Positions 26,320-35,484 of a stretch of 64,000 nt of DNA are shown here, piece by piece. The position numbers were made by a program, and so were the translations under genes. A model generated the notes under the pieces. That model was not told the DNA's origin and made no database searches. It saw nothing but the letters and a program-made list of their open reading frames with translations. The stretch is from an uncultured Alloprevotella sp. (GTDB taxonomy: Bacteria; Bacteroidota; Bacteroidia; Bacteroidales; Bacteroidaceae), in the NCBI GenBank assembly GCA_944322095.1, contig CALUNU010000006.1:51230-115229 (forward strand). Reading direction: 5' to 3'. Position 1 is the stretch's first letter. The number at the start of each line of letters is the position of its first letter.

Positions 26320-26574
26320 ATGGCAAATCACAAATCTTGCATGAAGAGAATTCGCCAGACGGCGACTCGCAGACTGCATAACAGATACTACGCCAAATCC
26401 ATGCGCACGGCCGTCCGTAAGCTCCGCGACATGACGGACAAGGAGGAAGCTGCGAAGTTCCTGCCGAAAGTGCAGAGTATGCTGGATAAACTGGCCAAGA
26501 CGAACATCATTCATAAGAACAAGGCTGCCAATATCAAGTCGAGCCTGATGGAACACGTCAACAAACTGGGATAA
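26320..26574 (+). CDS. rpsT: 30S ribosomal protein S20
   Basis: 84 residues, full length for S20, which binds 16S rRNA in the small subunit. [20 protein letters not shown] and a Lys-rich three-helix pattern ending [15 protein letters not shown] are characteristic. Co-transcribed with tRNA-Glu and followed by a terminator. Confidence 0.96.
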   Translation: MANHKSCMKRIRQTATRRLHNRYYAKSMRTAVRKLRDMTDKEEAAKFLPKVQSMLDKLAKTNIIHKNKAANIKSSLMEHVNKLG

Positions 26575-26606
26575 TTTTTCATAGTTTTCATAGTTTCAAC
26601 TTTTGG

Positions 26607-26639
26607 GAGCTGCTTTCTTCGGGAAGCAGCTCTTTTTTG
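26607..26639 (+). terminator. Terminator of rpsT
   Basis: GAGCTGCTT (26607-26615) and AAGCAGCTC (26624-26632) pair around a tight loop, followed by six T. Confidence 0.9.
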
Positions 26640-26737
26640 TTGGTGCGCGGGCTGGGCCCGGCGGGGTGCTGCCGGTGTGGCGGGAGCAGCCTGCCCCGCA
26701 GCAGCGCGGCGGGCGGCAGCGTATCGACTTTTTTTCG

Positions 26738-26745
26738 TACTTTTG
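26738..26745 (+). promoter_or_regulatory. -7 box (TACTTTTG) of ruvB
   Basis: A consensus TACTTTTG ending 6 nt before the ruvB ATG at 26752, so transcription should begin at or beside the start codon. Confidence 0.6.
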
Positions 26746-26751
26746 CCGCGT

Positions 26752-27792
26752 ATGAACGAAGATACATTCGACATCCGCTCCGAGCAGAACGCTCCGACAC
26801 CTTCGGAACGCGAGTTTGAGAACGCGTTGCGCCCGCTTTCGTTCGACGATTTCAGCGGGCAGAGCAAGGTGGTGGAAAATCTCCGCGTTTTTGTCGAGGC
26901 GGCCAAATATCGCGGCGAACCGTTGGACCACACGCTGCTGCACGGCCCTCCCGGCCTGGGCAAGACGACGCTTTCGAACATCATTGCCAACGAGCTGGGC
27001 GTGGGCTTTAAGATTACTTCGGGGCCCGTGCTTGACAAACCGGGCGATCTGGCGGGACTGCTGACGTCGCTCGAACGCAATGACGTGCTTTTTATCGACG
27101 AAATACACCGCCTGACGCCTGTGGTGGAGGAGTATCTCTACTCGGCCATGGAGGACTATCGCATCGACATCATGATAGACCGCGGCCCGGCGGCGCGGTC
27201 GATACAAATCGACCTGAACCCCTTTACGCTCGTGGGGGCCACGACGCGCAGCGGCTTGCTGACGGCTCCTTTGCGGGCCCGCTTCGGCATCAATCTTCAC
27301 CTGGAATATTACGACGCCTCGACGCTCGAAGACATCCTGCATCGTTCGGCAGGCATCCTGGGCGTGCCCATCAGCCGCGAGGCCGCTGCCGAGATAGCCG
27401 GGCGCAGCCGCGGGACGCCCCGTATCGCCAACGCCTTGTTGCGCCGCGTGCGCGACTTTGCCCAGGTGAAGGGCAACGGGCGCATCGACACGGAGATAGC
27501 GCGCTATGCCTTGGAAGCGCTCAACATCGACCGCTACGGGCTGGACGAGATAGACAATAAAATATTGACAACCATCATCGACAAGTTCAAGGGCGGCCCC
27601 GTGGGGCTGGGCACCATTGCCACGGCCATCGGCGAGGACCCCGGTACGCTCGAAGAGGTGTATGAGCCGTTCCTCATCAAGGAAGGCTTTATCCGTCGCA
27701 CGCCGCGTGGCCGGGAGGTGACGGAGCTGGCATACACCCACTTGGGACGCAGCCGTTATGGCAACGACCCGTTGCAGGCTTCACTCTTCTGA
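26752..27792 (+). CDS. ruvB: Holliday junction branch migration helicase RuvB
   Basis: 346 residues from ATG 26752; an upstream frame covers the promoter and is excluded. AAA+ features: Walker [14 protein letters not shown], Walker [11 protein letters not shown], sensor [18 protein letters not shown] and a C-terminal winged-helix domain ([20 protein letters not shown]). It drives branch migration with RuvA. Followed 29 bp later by ybeY, probably one operon ending at 28327. Confidence 0.97.
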   Translation: MNEDTFDIRSEQNAPTPSEREFENALRPLSFDDFSGQSKVVENLRVFVEAAKYRGEPLDHTLLHGPPGLGKTTLSNIIANELGVGFKITSGPVLDKPGDLAGLLTSLERNDVLFIDEIHRLTPVVEEYLYSAMEDYRIDIMIDRGPAARSIQIDLNPFTLVGATTRSGLLTAPLRARFGINLHLEYYDASTLEDILHRSAGILGVPISREAAAEIAGRSRGTPRIANALLRRVRDFAQVKGNGRIDTEIARYALEALNIDRYGLDEIDNKILTTIIDKFKGGPVGLGTIATAIGEDPGTLEEVYEPFLIKEGFIRRTPRGREVTELAYTHLGRSRYGNDPLQASLF

Positions 27793-27821
27793 AGCTGCGA
27801 CGCATTATATATAATGAGATC

Positions 27822-28247
27822 ATGATTACCTATAACACAATCAACGTGAAAATGCCCGCCATCAGCCATCGTGCCACCACAGCGTGGGTGCGCAGTGTGG
27901 CTGCCACGTATGGGAAACGCGTGGGCGAGGTGGCATACGTCTTTTGCGACGATGAGAAAATCATCGAAGTCAACCGTCAGTATCTCAATCACGACTATTA
28001 TACCGACATCATCACCTTCGACTATTCCGAGGGCGACGTCGTCAGCGGCGACCTCTTCATCAGTCTCGACACGGTGCGCAGCAATGCCGCGGAGCAAGGG
28101 ACCGACTACACGGAGGAGCTCCACCGCGTGATTATTCACGGCATCCTGCACCTCTGCGGTCTCAACGACAAGGGGCCGGGCGAGCGGGAAACAATGGAAG
28201 CTGCCGAGAACAAGGCGCTTCAGACGGCTCCCTATCGTGAAGCATAG
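27822..28247 (+). CDS. ybeY: Endoribonuclease / rRNA maturation factor YbeY
   Basis: 141 residues. The metal site HGILHLCGLND (starting about residue 107) matches the YbeY motif HGxLHLxGxxH except that the third His is replaced (LND), a substitution I recall as common in Bacteroidetes members. The preceding YTDIITFDYSEGDVVSGDLF is the typical family core. YbeY processes 16S rRNA 3' ends and takes part in ribosome quality control. The leader ends in TATATAATGAGA immediately before the ATG. Confidence 0.92.
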   Translation: MITYNTINVKMPAISHRATTAWVRSVAATYGKRVGEVAYVFCDDEKIIEVNRQYLNHDYYTDIITFDYSEGDVVSGDLFISLDTVRSNAAEQGTDYTEELHRVIIHGILHLCGLNDKGPGERETMEAAENKALQTAPYREA

Positions 28248-28288
28248 GGACGAACGCATGGTGAGGCCGCACCGTTTGTCAGCATTAC

Positions 28289-28327
28289 ATCCCTCCCCCT
28301 TTCGAGAGCGGGAGGGATGGCGTTTTT
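28289..28327 (+). terminator. Terminator of ruvB-ybeY
   Basis: CATCCCTCCC (28289-28298) pairs with GGGAGGGATG (28310-28319), followed by GCGTTTTTG. The rest of the gap to 28536 holds the ino1 -7 box TAACTTTG (28468-28475) and nothing else recognised. Confidence 0.85.
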
Positions 28328-28536
28328 GGAGCGCACCGTGCTTCGTTTGCATGGCGATTGGCACGGCCGATGGCGTGGCGCCCTCCGTTTTTCCAAAAAC
28401 ATGTTCTAAAAATCGCTTTTTCTTTACGAAAATGTCCCGTAAAAATTACGCTTAGGGAAACTTTTCGTAACTTTGGAGTTTTGAAAAAGCAAAGACAAGA
28501 GAGTAAACAAAAACTTATCCTATAAAAAACATAGAA

Positions 28537-29832
28537 ATGAAACCTGCAACAGGAAAGTTAGGAGTTCTGTGTGTCGGTCTTGGCGCCGTCACAACCACAT
28601 TCATCACGGGAACGCTGATGTATCGCAAAGGCTTGGGCATTCCCGGCGGCTCTATCACGCAGATGGCCAAAATCCGTGTGGGCCGCGGCGAGAAGAAAGC
28701 TTACAAGAAGATAGGCGAAATCGTTCCCTTGGCCGATGTCAACGACATGGTGTTTGGTGCGTGGGACATCTTCACCGACAGTGCTTACGAGAGCGCCATC
28801 AACGCCGAGGTGCTCAAGACGAAAGACATAGACCCCGTCCGCGACGAACTGAAAGCCATCGTCCCGATGAAGGCAGCCTTCGACCCCGACTACGTTTCGC
28901 GCCTGCACGGCGAGAACGTAAAGAGCGGTACGCGCTGGGAGCTCGTTGAGGCGTTGCGCGAGGACATCCGTCGCTTCGTCAAGGAGAACGGTTGCGAGCG
29001 GGCCGTCGTCATCTGGGCCGCCTCTACGGAGAAATACATCCCCTACGACGAGCAAGTGCACAAGCATCTCGCCGACCTCGAAGCAGCCATGAAGGCCGAC
29101 GACCGCGAGCACGTGTCGCCGTCGATGTGCTACGCCTACGCCGCCATTGCCGAGGGCGTGCCTTTCGTAATGGGCGCCCCCAACCTTTGCCTTGACATCC
29201 CCGCCATGTGGGAATTCGCCGAGAAGCAGCAAGTGCCCATCGCAGGCAAGGACTTCAAGACGGGACAGACGCTCATGAAGACCGTGCTTGCTCCGATGCT
29301 CCGCACGCGCTGCCTTGGTCTGGCCGGCTGGTTCTCCACCAACATCCTTGGCAACCGCGACGGCGAGGTGCTCGACGCCCCCGAGAACTTCAAGACCAAA
29401 GAGGTCAGCAAGCTTTCGGTCATCAACACCATTCTGCGCAAAGAAGACCAGCCCGACCTTTATTCCGACATCTATCACAAGGTGCGCATCAACTACTACC
29501 CGCCCCGTGGCGACGCCAAAGAGGGATGGGACAACCTGGACATTTTCGGTTGGATGGGCCAGGATTATGGTATGCAGATAAAGGTCGATTTCCTCTGCCG
29601 CGACTCCATCCTGGCCGCCCCGCTCATGCTCGACCTCGTCATCTGCGCCGACCTGGCTGCCCGCGCAGGCCGCAGTGGCATCCAGACGTGGCTTTCGTTC
29701 TACTTGAAGAGCCCGATGCACGACTACGAGAAGGGAATTGAGCCCGTTCACGACCTCTTCCAGCAGTATGTCATCTTCAAGAACGCTATTCGTGAAATGG
29801 GAGGGGTAGAACCCGACGAAGAGCTGGATTAA
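28537..29832 (+). CDS. ino1: myo-inositol-1-phosphate synthase (inositol-3-phosphate synthase)
   Basis: 431 residues converting glucose-6-phosphate to myo-inositol-phosphate with NAD. N-terminal Rossmann motif GVLCVGLGAVTTTFITGTLM; WAASTEKYIPYDEQ, FKTGQTLMKTVLAPMLRTRC and LSVINTILRKEDQPDLYSDI are conserved in the short bacterial-type enzymes. In Bacteroides thetaiotaomicron this enzyme starts inositol-lipid synthesis. Here a terminator separates it from a CDP-alcohol phosphotransferase gene that follows. Codon usage is slightly less GC-extreme, as in highly expressed genes such as pckA. Confidence 0.94.
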   Translation: MKPATGKLGVLCVGLGAVTTTFITGTLMYRKGLGIPGGSITQMAKIRVGRGEKKAYKKIGEIVPLADVNDMVFGAWDIFTDSAYESAINAEVLKTKDIDPVRDELKAIVPMKAAFDPDYVSRLHGENVKSGTRWELVEALREDIRRFVKENGCERAVVIWAASTEKYIPYDEQVHKHLADLEAAMKADDREHVSPSMCYAYAAIAEGVPFVMGAPNLCLDIPAMWEFAEKQQVPIAGKDFKTGQTLMKTVLAPMLRTRCLGLAGWFSTNILGNRDGEVLDAPENFKTKEVSKLSVINTILRKEDQPDLYSDIYHKVRINYYPPRGDAKEGWDNLDIFGWMGQDYGMQIKVDFLCRDSILAAPLMLDLVICADLAARAGRSGIQTWLSFYLKSPMHDYEKGIEPVHDLFQQYVIFKNAIREMGGVEPDEELD

Positions 29833-29859
29833 AGGCTGTTTTAAAGCAGCATAAGAGAA

Positions 29860-29927
29860 GAACTCGCCTCGGTCGAGATTTTTTTGCCTTAAAGGTAAAA
29901 AGCTCTCCGAGGCGGGTTCTTTTTTTG
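29860..29927 (+). terminator. Terminator after ino1
   Basis: GAACTCGCCTCGG (29860-29872) pairs with CCGAGGCGGGTTC (29907-29919), one mismatch, followed by eight T. The 34-nt loop contains its own CCTTAAAGG. It partly uncouples ino1 from the downstream genes. Confidence 0.88.
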
Positions 29928-30013
29928 TCTTCAAATGTTGCTGCTGTATGAGGCGGGCCCGCGCAAACAAAGAGGGCGGCAGGCATGTTTTTCTGGAACG
30001 GGTGGCTTCTACC

Positions 30014-30895
30014 ATGAAAGGAGAAGGCACGGAAACACGTTTCGAGCTGCTGTTCACTCGGACGCCGGGCTATCTTTGGGCTTTGTTGTTCCGTCGTCTC
30101 GGTGTTCATCCCACGGTGGTCACCGTGGCTTCCATTCTGATTGGCTGTGCCGCAGGCTGGTTTTTTGGTCAAACGTCTGTTGGCTGTAATATAATAGGTG
30201 TGTGCCTGCTCGTTTGGGCCAATTGGTACGACTGCGCCGACGGTCAGTTGGCTCGTATGACGGGGAAAACCTCGCTTACGGGGCGCATCCTCGATGGTTT
30301 CGCAGGCGATTTGTGGTTTTTCTCCATTTATTTCTTCATCTGTATGCGTTTGCAAGCCGAGTGGGGCGTTTTTGTTTGGTTGCTTGCAGCGTGGGCCGGG
30401 TTGTATTGCCACGCCCGGCAGTGTGCTTTGGCCGACTATTACCGCAATGTACATCTTTATCTGCTCTCAGACGGCCGTCATGGGGAATGGGACAGCAGCG
30501 TGGCGCTGAAAGAACGTCGGAGGGCTTTGGTGGGAAAAAACGTGTGGTTCGAAAGGCTTTATCTCTACTTTTATATACGTTATACGCGGCAGCAGGAGCG
30601 TTCCACGCCCTCGCTCCAACGGCTTCGTCGCAAGCTTGACAAAGATAGCGGTCTGTTGCTGCCCAAAGAGCTGAAGCCTATTTTCGAAGAGCGGAGCCGC
30701 GCGCTGATGCCTGCATGTAATCTGTTGACGTTCGACCTGCGTGCCGGCGTTCTTTGTCTTACGTCTGTGCTGGGAGTCCCTTGGGTCTATTTTCTTTTTG
30801 AGTGTACCTTTTTGGAGTGGCTGCGTCTGCATACGAGGCGTCGTCACGAAGCGCTTTCACGTCGTCTTTTTGAAAAGTTGTCGGTTCATGCATAA
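30014..30895 (+). CDS. CDP-alcohol phosphatidyltransferase (probable phosphatidylinositol-phosphate synthase type)
   Basis: 293 residues from ATG 30014; a start at 29948 would add 22 residues. The CDP-alcohol motif appears as DCADGQLARMTGKTSLTGRI followed by LDGFAGD, with one extra residue between the last two Asp compared with the usual DGxxAR(x8)GxxxDxxxD. About six membrane helices are in the N-terminal two thirds; a 100-residue tail (ADYYRNVHLYLLSD onward) resembles long Bacteroidetes members. Beside ino1 it probably joins inositol-phosphate to CDP-diacylglycerol. It overlaps the next gene by 8 bp. The region is lower in GC than its neighbours. Confidence 0.82.
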   Translation: MKGEGTETRFELLFTRTPGYLWALLFRRLGVHPTVVTVASILIGCAAGWFFGQTSVGCNIIGVCLLVWANWYDCADGQLARMTGKTSLTGRILDGFAGDLWFFSIYFFICMRLQAEWGVFVWLLAAWAGLYCHARQCALADYYRNVHLYLLSDGRHGEWDSSVALKERRRALVGKNVWFERLYLYFYIRYTRQQERSTPSLQRLRRKLDKDSGLLLPKELKPIFEERSRALMPACNLLTFDLRAGVLCLTSVLGVPWVYFLFECTFLEWLRLHTRRRHEALSRRLFEKLSVHA

Positions 30896-31607
30896 CGTTT
30901 CGAGCATTGCTCTCATTTTGGCAGGCGGTCATGGGCGGCGTTTGGTTCGTCCCCGTCCCAAGCAGTTTGTTGAGGTTGGCGGCCGCCCCGTCCTTGCTTA
31001 TACGTTGAGAGCTTTCGCCAACCACCCCGGCGTAGAAGCCGTGGCCGTCGTTTGTGTTGACGAATGGATGAACGTTGCCGACGGGTTGGGCAGGGACGTT
31101 TGTGGCAGGAAGTATCTTGGAACGTTTCGTGGCGGCGAAAGCAGTGTTCTTTCGGCCCGTAATGGTGTGGAGGCCTTGTGGCGTCTTGGCTGTTGTCCCG
31201 AAGCCGTTGTGCTTATACACGACGGGGTGAGGCCGTTGGTCTCGGCCCGGCTCATCAGCGATTGCCTGGAAACGTGCCGGGCAAAGGGAAATGCCGTAGC
31301 GGGGCTGGAAAGCAACGAAGCCTTCCTTGTGAGCAGCGACGGGCAGTGTGCCTCGGCCTATCTGCCGCGGACCGGGTTGTTTCGTGCACAGACGCCTTTG
31401 GCTTTTTCTTTGGAAACGTTTCGCAGGGCGTTTGCTTCAGCCGGTGAGAGTGGGATGCAACAAGCGCAATCGGTGTTCACGCTGATGGCTGCGCAGGGGG
31501 TGTGGCCGCTACACATCGTGCAGGGCGAGAGCCGTAACTTCAAGATTACTTATCCCGACGATTTGGAACTTTTTCGTGCCTTGCTGGCCGCGGGACAAGG
31601 CTGGTAA
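30888..31607 (+). CDS. IspD/TarI-like cytidylyltransferase
   Basis: 239 residues starting MHNVSSIALILAGGHGRRLV; that LAGG loop, PKQFVEVGGRPVLAYTLRAF, VLIHDGVRPLV, YLPRTGLFRAQTPLAF and NFKITYPDDLELF are conserved CTP- and substrate-binding segments of IspD and TarI. IspD would make CDP-methylerythritol for isoprenoids; TarI-like enzymes make CDP-polyols. Its 8-bp overlap with the CDP-alcohol transferase and proximity to ino1 leave open a CDP-inositol role. A second family member starts at the left window edge. Confidence 0.85.
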   Translation: MHNVSSIALILAGGHGRRLVRPRPKQFVEVGGRPVLAYTLRAFANHPGVEAVAVVCVDEWMNVADGLGRDVCGRKYLGTFRGGESSVLSARNGVEALWRLGCCPEAVVLIHDGVRPLVSARLISDCLETCRAKGNAVAGLESNEAFLVSSDGQCASAYLPRTGLFRAQTPLAFSLETFRRAFASAGESGMQQAQSVFTLMAAQGVWPLHIVQGESRNFKITYPDDLELFRALLAAGQGW

Positions 31608-31726
31608 GTGAAATATGCTCCCTTGGGAAAACTAAAAAAGTTGAAAGGTTTTCCGATATTTCTTATATTCCGCTCACATTTACCTTTTTTCAGTGGTGCG
31701 GCAGGCGGCGGGTGGAAAAAACTTTC

Positions 31727-31734
31727 TACTTTTG
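31727..31734 (+). promoter_or_regulatory. -7 box (TACTTTTG) of the DUF5686 gene
   Basis: Consensus TACTTTTG about 150 nt before the ATG at 31882. The gap 31608-31881 shows no other feature; a long in-frame extension upstream of 31882 covers this promoter and is not coding. Confidence 0.5.
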
Positions 31735-31881
31735 CTCCGTTTCCGCCGCAGAGGATGCCGACGAAGGCAGGAGGAGCGGGTGCTTGTTGCCCTCTGCTCG
31801 TGCCCCGTGCGCCTCTGCGGCCGCATCCCCCCGACGGCTGTCATGAGGCAGGCTGCCGGGTTATGTTGTCTCTCACGGAAT

Positions 31882-34476
31882 ATGATAAAAAGAACGCTTC
31901 TTTTCCTTATTTGTCTGCTTTTCTCTTTTGTAGCCGGGGCCCAGACGCTCACGGGCACGGTGGTCGATGCTGACAGCGGCCTGCCCTTGGGCTTTGTCAA
32001 CGTGTTCTACGAAGGGGGCGAGGCTGTGCAGACGGACGAGGCGGGAAAGTTTGCCGTCCCCTTGCGCCGCGAGCGCCTTTATTTCTCGCGCATCGGTTAT
32101 GATACGCGTTCGTTGCGTCCCTCGGCCGGCGACACGCTGCGTGTGGAGCTCGAAGCCAATTCGAAGCTGCTCGACGAAGCTGTCGTGCGCGGGCACAAAA
32201 CGAAATACAGCCGCAAGAACAACCCCGCCGTGGAGCTCATGCGCAAGGTCATTGCCGCCAAGAAGCGCAGCGACCTGAAAAGCCACGACTATTACAGCAT
32301 CAACAAGTACAGCAAACTGACGTTTGCTTTCAACGAAGTGACGGAAAAGGTTTTTCAGGAAGGCAAGTTCAAGCGTCTGCCCTTCCTGAAAGAGCATGTG
32401 GAGCACGACTCCGAGACGGGCAAGCTCATCCTGCCTATATCGGTCGACGAGAGCGTGACGCGCCTCATCTACCGCCGTCAGCCCGAGAGCGAGAAGAGCA
32501 TCGTCATGGGGCAGCGCAGCAGCGGCCTCAACGACCTGTTCAACACGGGCGACATCATGACCACCCTGCTCCAGGACTGCTTCACCGACGTCAACATCTA
32601 CGAGGACGAAGTGCGCCTGCTGCAATACCCCTTCATCAGTCCCGTCTCCACTCGCTCGGCCATCAGTTTCTACCGCTTCTTTATTGAGGACACGCTCGAC
32701 GTCGGCGATGTGCGCTGCATACAGGTGAGCTTCACGCCCAACAACCCGCAGGACTTCGGCTTCACGGGCGATCTTTACGTCATGGCCGATTCGACCTACC
32801 GCATCCACCGGGTAGATATGGGCATCCCCGGCCGTTCCGATGTCAACTGGGTGGAGCGCATGCACATCAGCCAGGAGTTTGCCGAGCTGCCCACGGGCGA
32901 GCAGGTGCTCACCCGCGATGAAATGCTCGTGCAGCTGAAAATCGTCGATTTCTTGCAAAAGTTTCAGGTGAAGCGCACAACGCAATACAGCGATTTCAGC
33001 TTCGCCTCCATCCCCGACCGCGATTTCGATTTCAAGGGCGAGCAGACCACCGAGGCCAACGCCCTCATGCGCGACGAGGCGTTCTGGGCCGGCCACCGCT
33101 CCGACACGCTCAGCAGCTCCGAGGGGCGCATGGCCCTGTTCATGCGTCAGCTCCAACAGGTCAAGGGTTTCAAGCCCGTCTTGTGGGTGGCCAAGGCTTT
33201 CATCGAAAACTACGTCGAGACGAGCGTCAACCCCGACCGCCCCAGCTTGGTCGACATCGGGCCCGTCAACACGTTCTTGTCGCAGAACTTCGTCGACGGC
33301 TTCCGCCTGCGCTTCGGCGCGCAGACCACGGCCAACCTCCACCCACAGCTCTTCCTGCGCGGCTATGCCGCCTATGGCTTCAAGGACCACCGCTGGAAAG
33401 GCTTGGGCGAGGCCACCTGGTCGTTCAACAAGAAGGCCTATCTGCCACGCGAGTACCCGGTGAACAACTTGACGTTCACTTATACCAACGACGTCATGTC
33501 GCCCAGCGACAAGTTCCTGCCCACCGACAAGGACAACGTCTTCGTCTCGTTCAAGTGGACCAAGGTGGACCACATGATGTACTTCCGCAACTACCGCCTC
33601 ACCTACGACCGCGAGTGGGCCGGCGGCCTGCGCATGACGCTGCGCCTCACCCACGAGCAGAACGAGCCCACCGGCGCACTTTTCTACCAGCCCCTGTCGG
33701 CCGGTGCGGCCCCCTCGGCCGACGCCTCGCTCCATCTCAGGCACATCACGACGGCCGATGCCTCCTTTGCCCTTACCTATCAGCCCGGGGCCAAGTGGGT
33801 CAACACGAAGCAGCGCCGCATCGCTGCCAACCACGATGCCCCCGTCTACTCGGTCAGCCACACGGCGGGCTTCAAGGGCATCTTCGGCTCCGACTACGAC
33901 TACAACCTCACCGAGCTGAGCATCTACAAACGCTTCTGGCCCGGCTCGTGGGGGAAAATCGAGGTCTATGCCAAGGGAGGCGTGCAGTGGAACCGCGTGC
34001 CCTACCCCCTGCTCTGCATGCCTGCCGCCAACCTTTCCTACATCAAGGAGGACAACATGTTCGGTCTCATCGACAATATGGAGTTTCTCAACGATCGCTA
34101 CGCAGCCCTCATGCTTTCGTGGGACCTGAACGGGAAAATCTTCAACCGCATCCCCTTCCTGCGCAGGTTGAAGTGGCGCGAATACCTGGCCTGCAACGTC
34201 CTGTGGGGTACGCTCACCAACAAAAACAACCCCTACCTGCCCCAAAACGCGGGGCGTGCCGACCTCTTCCATTTCCCAGGCCATTTCAATGCCGACGGCA
34301 CCTATTCTTACCAGTCGGCCCTCATGGACAGGAAGAAGCCCTACGTCGAGGTGGTGGCCGGCATCCACAACATTTTCAAGTTGCTTCATGTGGAATATGT
34401 GCGGCGCCTCACCTATCTCGACCGTCCCGACGTCGAGAAATGGGGCATCCGCTTCATGATACGCATGACGTTCTGA
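31882..34476 (+). CDS. DUF5686 family outer-membrane protein with carboxypeptidase-like regulatory domain
   Basis: 864 residues. Signal peptide (MIKRTLLFLICLLFSFVAGA|Q), then a carboxypeptidase D regulatory-like plug (TLTGTVVDADSGLPLGFVNV, residues about 22-95), then DUF5686 to the end with barrel-like strands and a terminal ...WGIRFMIRMTF. The domain order is the usual one for this Bacteroidetes family of TonB-receptor-like barrels of unknown role. It stands alone between its own promoter and a strong terminator. Confidence 0.88.
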   Translation: MIKRTLLFLICLLFSFVAGAQTLTGTVVDADSGLPLGFVNVFYEGGEAVQTDEAGKFAVPLRRERLYFSRIGYDTRSLRPSAGDTLRVELEANSKLLDEAVVRGHKTKYSRKNNPAVELMRKVIAAKKRSDLKSHDYYSINKYSKLTFAFNEVTEKVFQEGKFKRLPFLKEHVEHDSETGKLILPISVDESVTRLIYRRQPESEKSIVMGQRSSGLNDLFNTGDIMTTLLQDCFTDVNIYEDEVRLLQYPFISPVSTRSAISFYRFFIEDTLDVGDVRCIQVSFTPNNPQDFGFTGDLYVMADSTYRIHRVDMGIPGRSDVNWVERMHISQEFAELPTGEQVLTRDEMLVQLKIVDFLQKFQVKRTTQYSDFSFASIPDRDFDFKGEQTTEANALMRDEAFWAGHRSDTLSSSEGRMALFMRQLQQVKGFKPVLWVAKAFIENYVETSVNPDRPSLVDIGPVNTFLSQNFVDGFRLRFGAQTTANLHPQLFLRGYAAYGFKDHRWKGLGEATWSFNKKAYLPREYPVNNLTFTYTNDVMSPSDKFLPTDKDNVFVSFKWTKVDHMMYFRNYRLTYDREWAGGLRMTLRLTHEQNEPTGALFYQPLSAGAAPSADASLHLRHITTADASFALTYQPGAKWVNTKQRRIAANHDAPVYSVSHTAGFKGIFGSDYDYNLTELSIYKRFWPGSWGKIEVYAKGGVQWNRVPYPLLCMPAANLSYIKEDNMFGLIDNMEFLNDRYAALMLSWDLNGKIFNRIPFLRRLKWREYLACNVLWGTLTNKNNPYLPQNAGRADLFHFPGHFNADGTYSYQSALMDRKKPYVEVVAGIHNIFKLLHVEYVRRLTYLDRPDVEKWGIRFMIRMTF

Positions 34477-34508
34477 CAAAGGTGCGGCGCCGCGGCGCCG
34501 CCGTCGAA

Positions 34509-34554
34509 AACACAGAGGAGCGCACCGGTGTGGCCCGGCGCGCTCCTCTGTGTT
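34509..34554 (+). terminator. Terminator of the DUF5686 gene
   Basis: A perfect 15-bp stem, AACACAGAGGAGCGC (34509-34523) and its complement (34540-34554), without a long T-run on this strand. Confidence 0.75.
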
Positions 34555-34574
34555 GCGTGCTGCCTGTCGGGGCA

Positions 34575-34622
34575 ACAAAAAACCCCGGGAGACTCTGCGC
34601 CGTCACGGCGTGCTCCCGGGGA
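34575..34622 (-). terminator. Terminator of the CMD-cupin gene
   Basis: CCCCGGGAG...CTCCCGGGG with an inner GCGCCGT/ACGGCGT pairing; read on the minus strand it is followed by TTTTTT. Confidence 0.82.
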
Positions 34623-34659
34623 GGGGTGTCATCCTTTCCTATCTAAACAATTCAGCATT

Positions 34660-35484
34660 TCAATGTTTTTCGAGCGCGGCGTACTCCTCGTCCGTCACGG
34701 GCTCAAGCCATTCGTTCGAGGTGTCTTCGCCCGGTATTGCGAAAGCCAAGTGGGCAAACCAGCTGTCGGCGGCAGCTCCGTGCCAGTGTTTCACGTTGGC
34801 CGGGATGTGCACCACATCGCCCGGGCGCATTTCGACGGCAGGTTTTCCCTCCTCCTGGTACCAGCCGCGGCCGGCCACGCAGACGAGCATCTGCCCGCCG
34901 CCCTTCGAGGCGTGATGGATGTGCCAGTTGTTGCGGCAACCGGGCTCAAACGTCACGTTCGAGAAGGGGATCTGCTCCGTCGAAACGCGGGCCAGATAGC
35001 TGTTGCCGATGAAATATTTCGCATAAGCCGTGTTGGGCTCGCCGATGGGGAATATCATTTCGCGCTGGAAGGCAGCCTTGCCGCCGTCGCCCTCGGTGTC
35101 GTCGGCCCAGACGTCCTTGGCCAGGCGGAAGGCCCCCCACGCATTGGGCCAGCCTGCGTAGAAGGCGATGTGCGTGAGCATTTCCGAGATTTCCGTGCGC
35201 GTCACGCCGTTCTGTTTGGCAAATTGCAGGTGGTGCGAGAGCGACGAGTCGATGATGCCCTTGCCCACGAGCGTGGCTATCGTCACCATGCTGCGGTCGT
35301 GAGGGCTCAGGCCCGGACGGTTCCACACCTGGCCGAAGAGGACGTCGTCGTTCAGTTCAGCAAACTTGGGCGCCAGCTCGCCGAGCTGGGTGCGGCCGGC
35401 TGTTTGTGTGATTTTTTCTTGTGCCATGGTAAATTGTATTTGACTGGCAGATAAAAGCAGCGCCAGGATAAACGTTTTCTTCAT
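34660..35484 (-). CDS. Exported carboxymuconolactone decarboxylase-cupin fusion protein
   Basis: 274 residues: signal peptide (MKKTFILALLLSASQIQFTM), a CMD/AhpD-like helical domain (about 35-125; WNRPGLSPHDRSMVTIATLV and EISEMLTHIAFYAGWPNAW), then a cupin (about 165-255) with WHIHHASKGGGQMLVCVAGR and AVEMRPGDVVHIPANVKHWH, giving the metal-binding His residues. The usual CMD Cys-x-x-Cys of peroxidase-type AhpD is missing. Fusions of this kind occur in Bacteroidetes, often without the signal peptide; the substrate is unknown. Confidence 0.87.
   Translation of the reverse strand: MKKTFILALLLSASQIQFTMAQEKITQTAGRTQLGELAPKFAELNDDVLFGQVWNRPGLSPHDRSMVTIATLVGKGIIDSSLSHHLQFAKQNGVTRTEISEMLTHIAFYAGWPNAWGAFRLAKDVWADDTEGDGGKAAFQREMIFPIGEPNTAYAKYFIGNSYLARVSTEQIPFSNVTFEPGCRNNWHIHHASKGGGQMLVCVAGRGWYQEEGKPAVEMRPGDVVHIPANVKHWHGAAADSWFAHLAFAIPGEDTSNEWLEPVTDEEYAALEKH

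Noticed and set aside
26677..26751. N-terminal extension of RuvB
   Set aside because: It covers the TACTTTTG promoter, and RuvB homologues start near the ATG at 26752.
31873..34578. 901-codon minus frame opposite the DUF5686 gene
   Set aside because: A shadow frame: the plus strand has a signal peptide, known domains, promoter and terminator.
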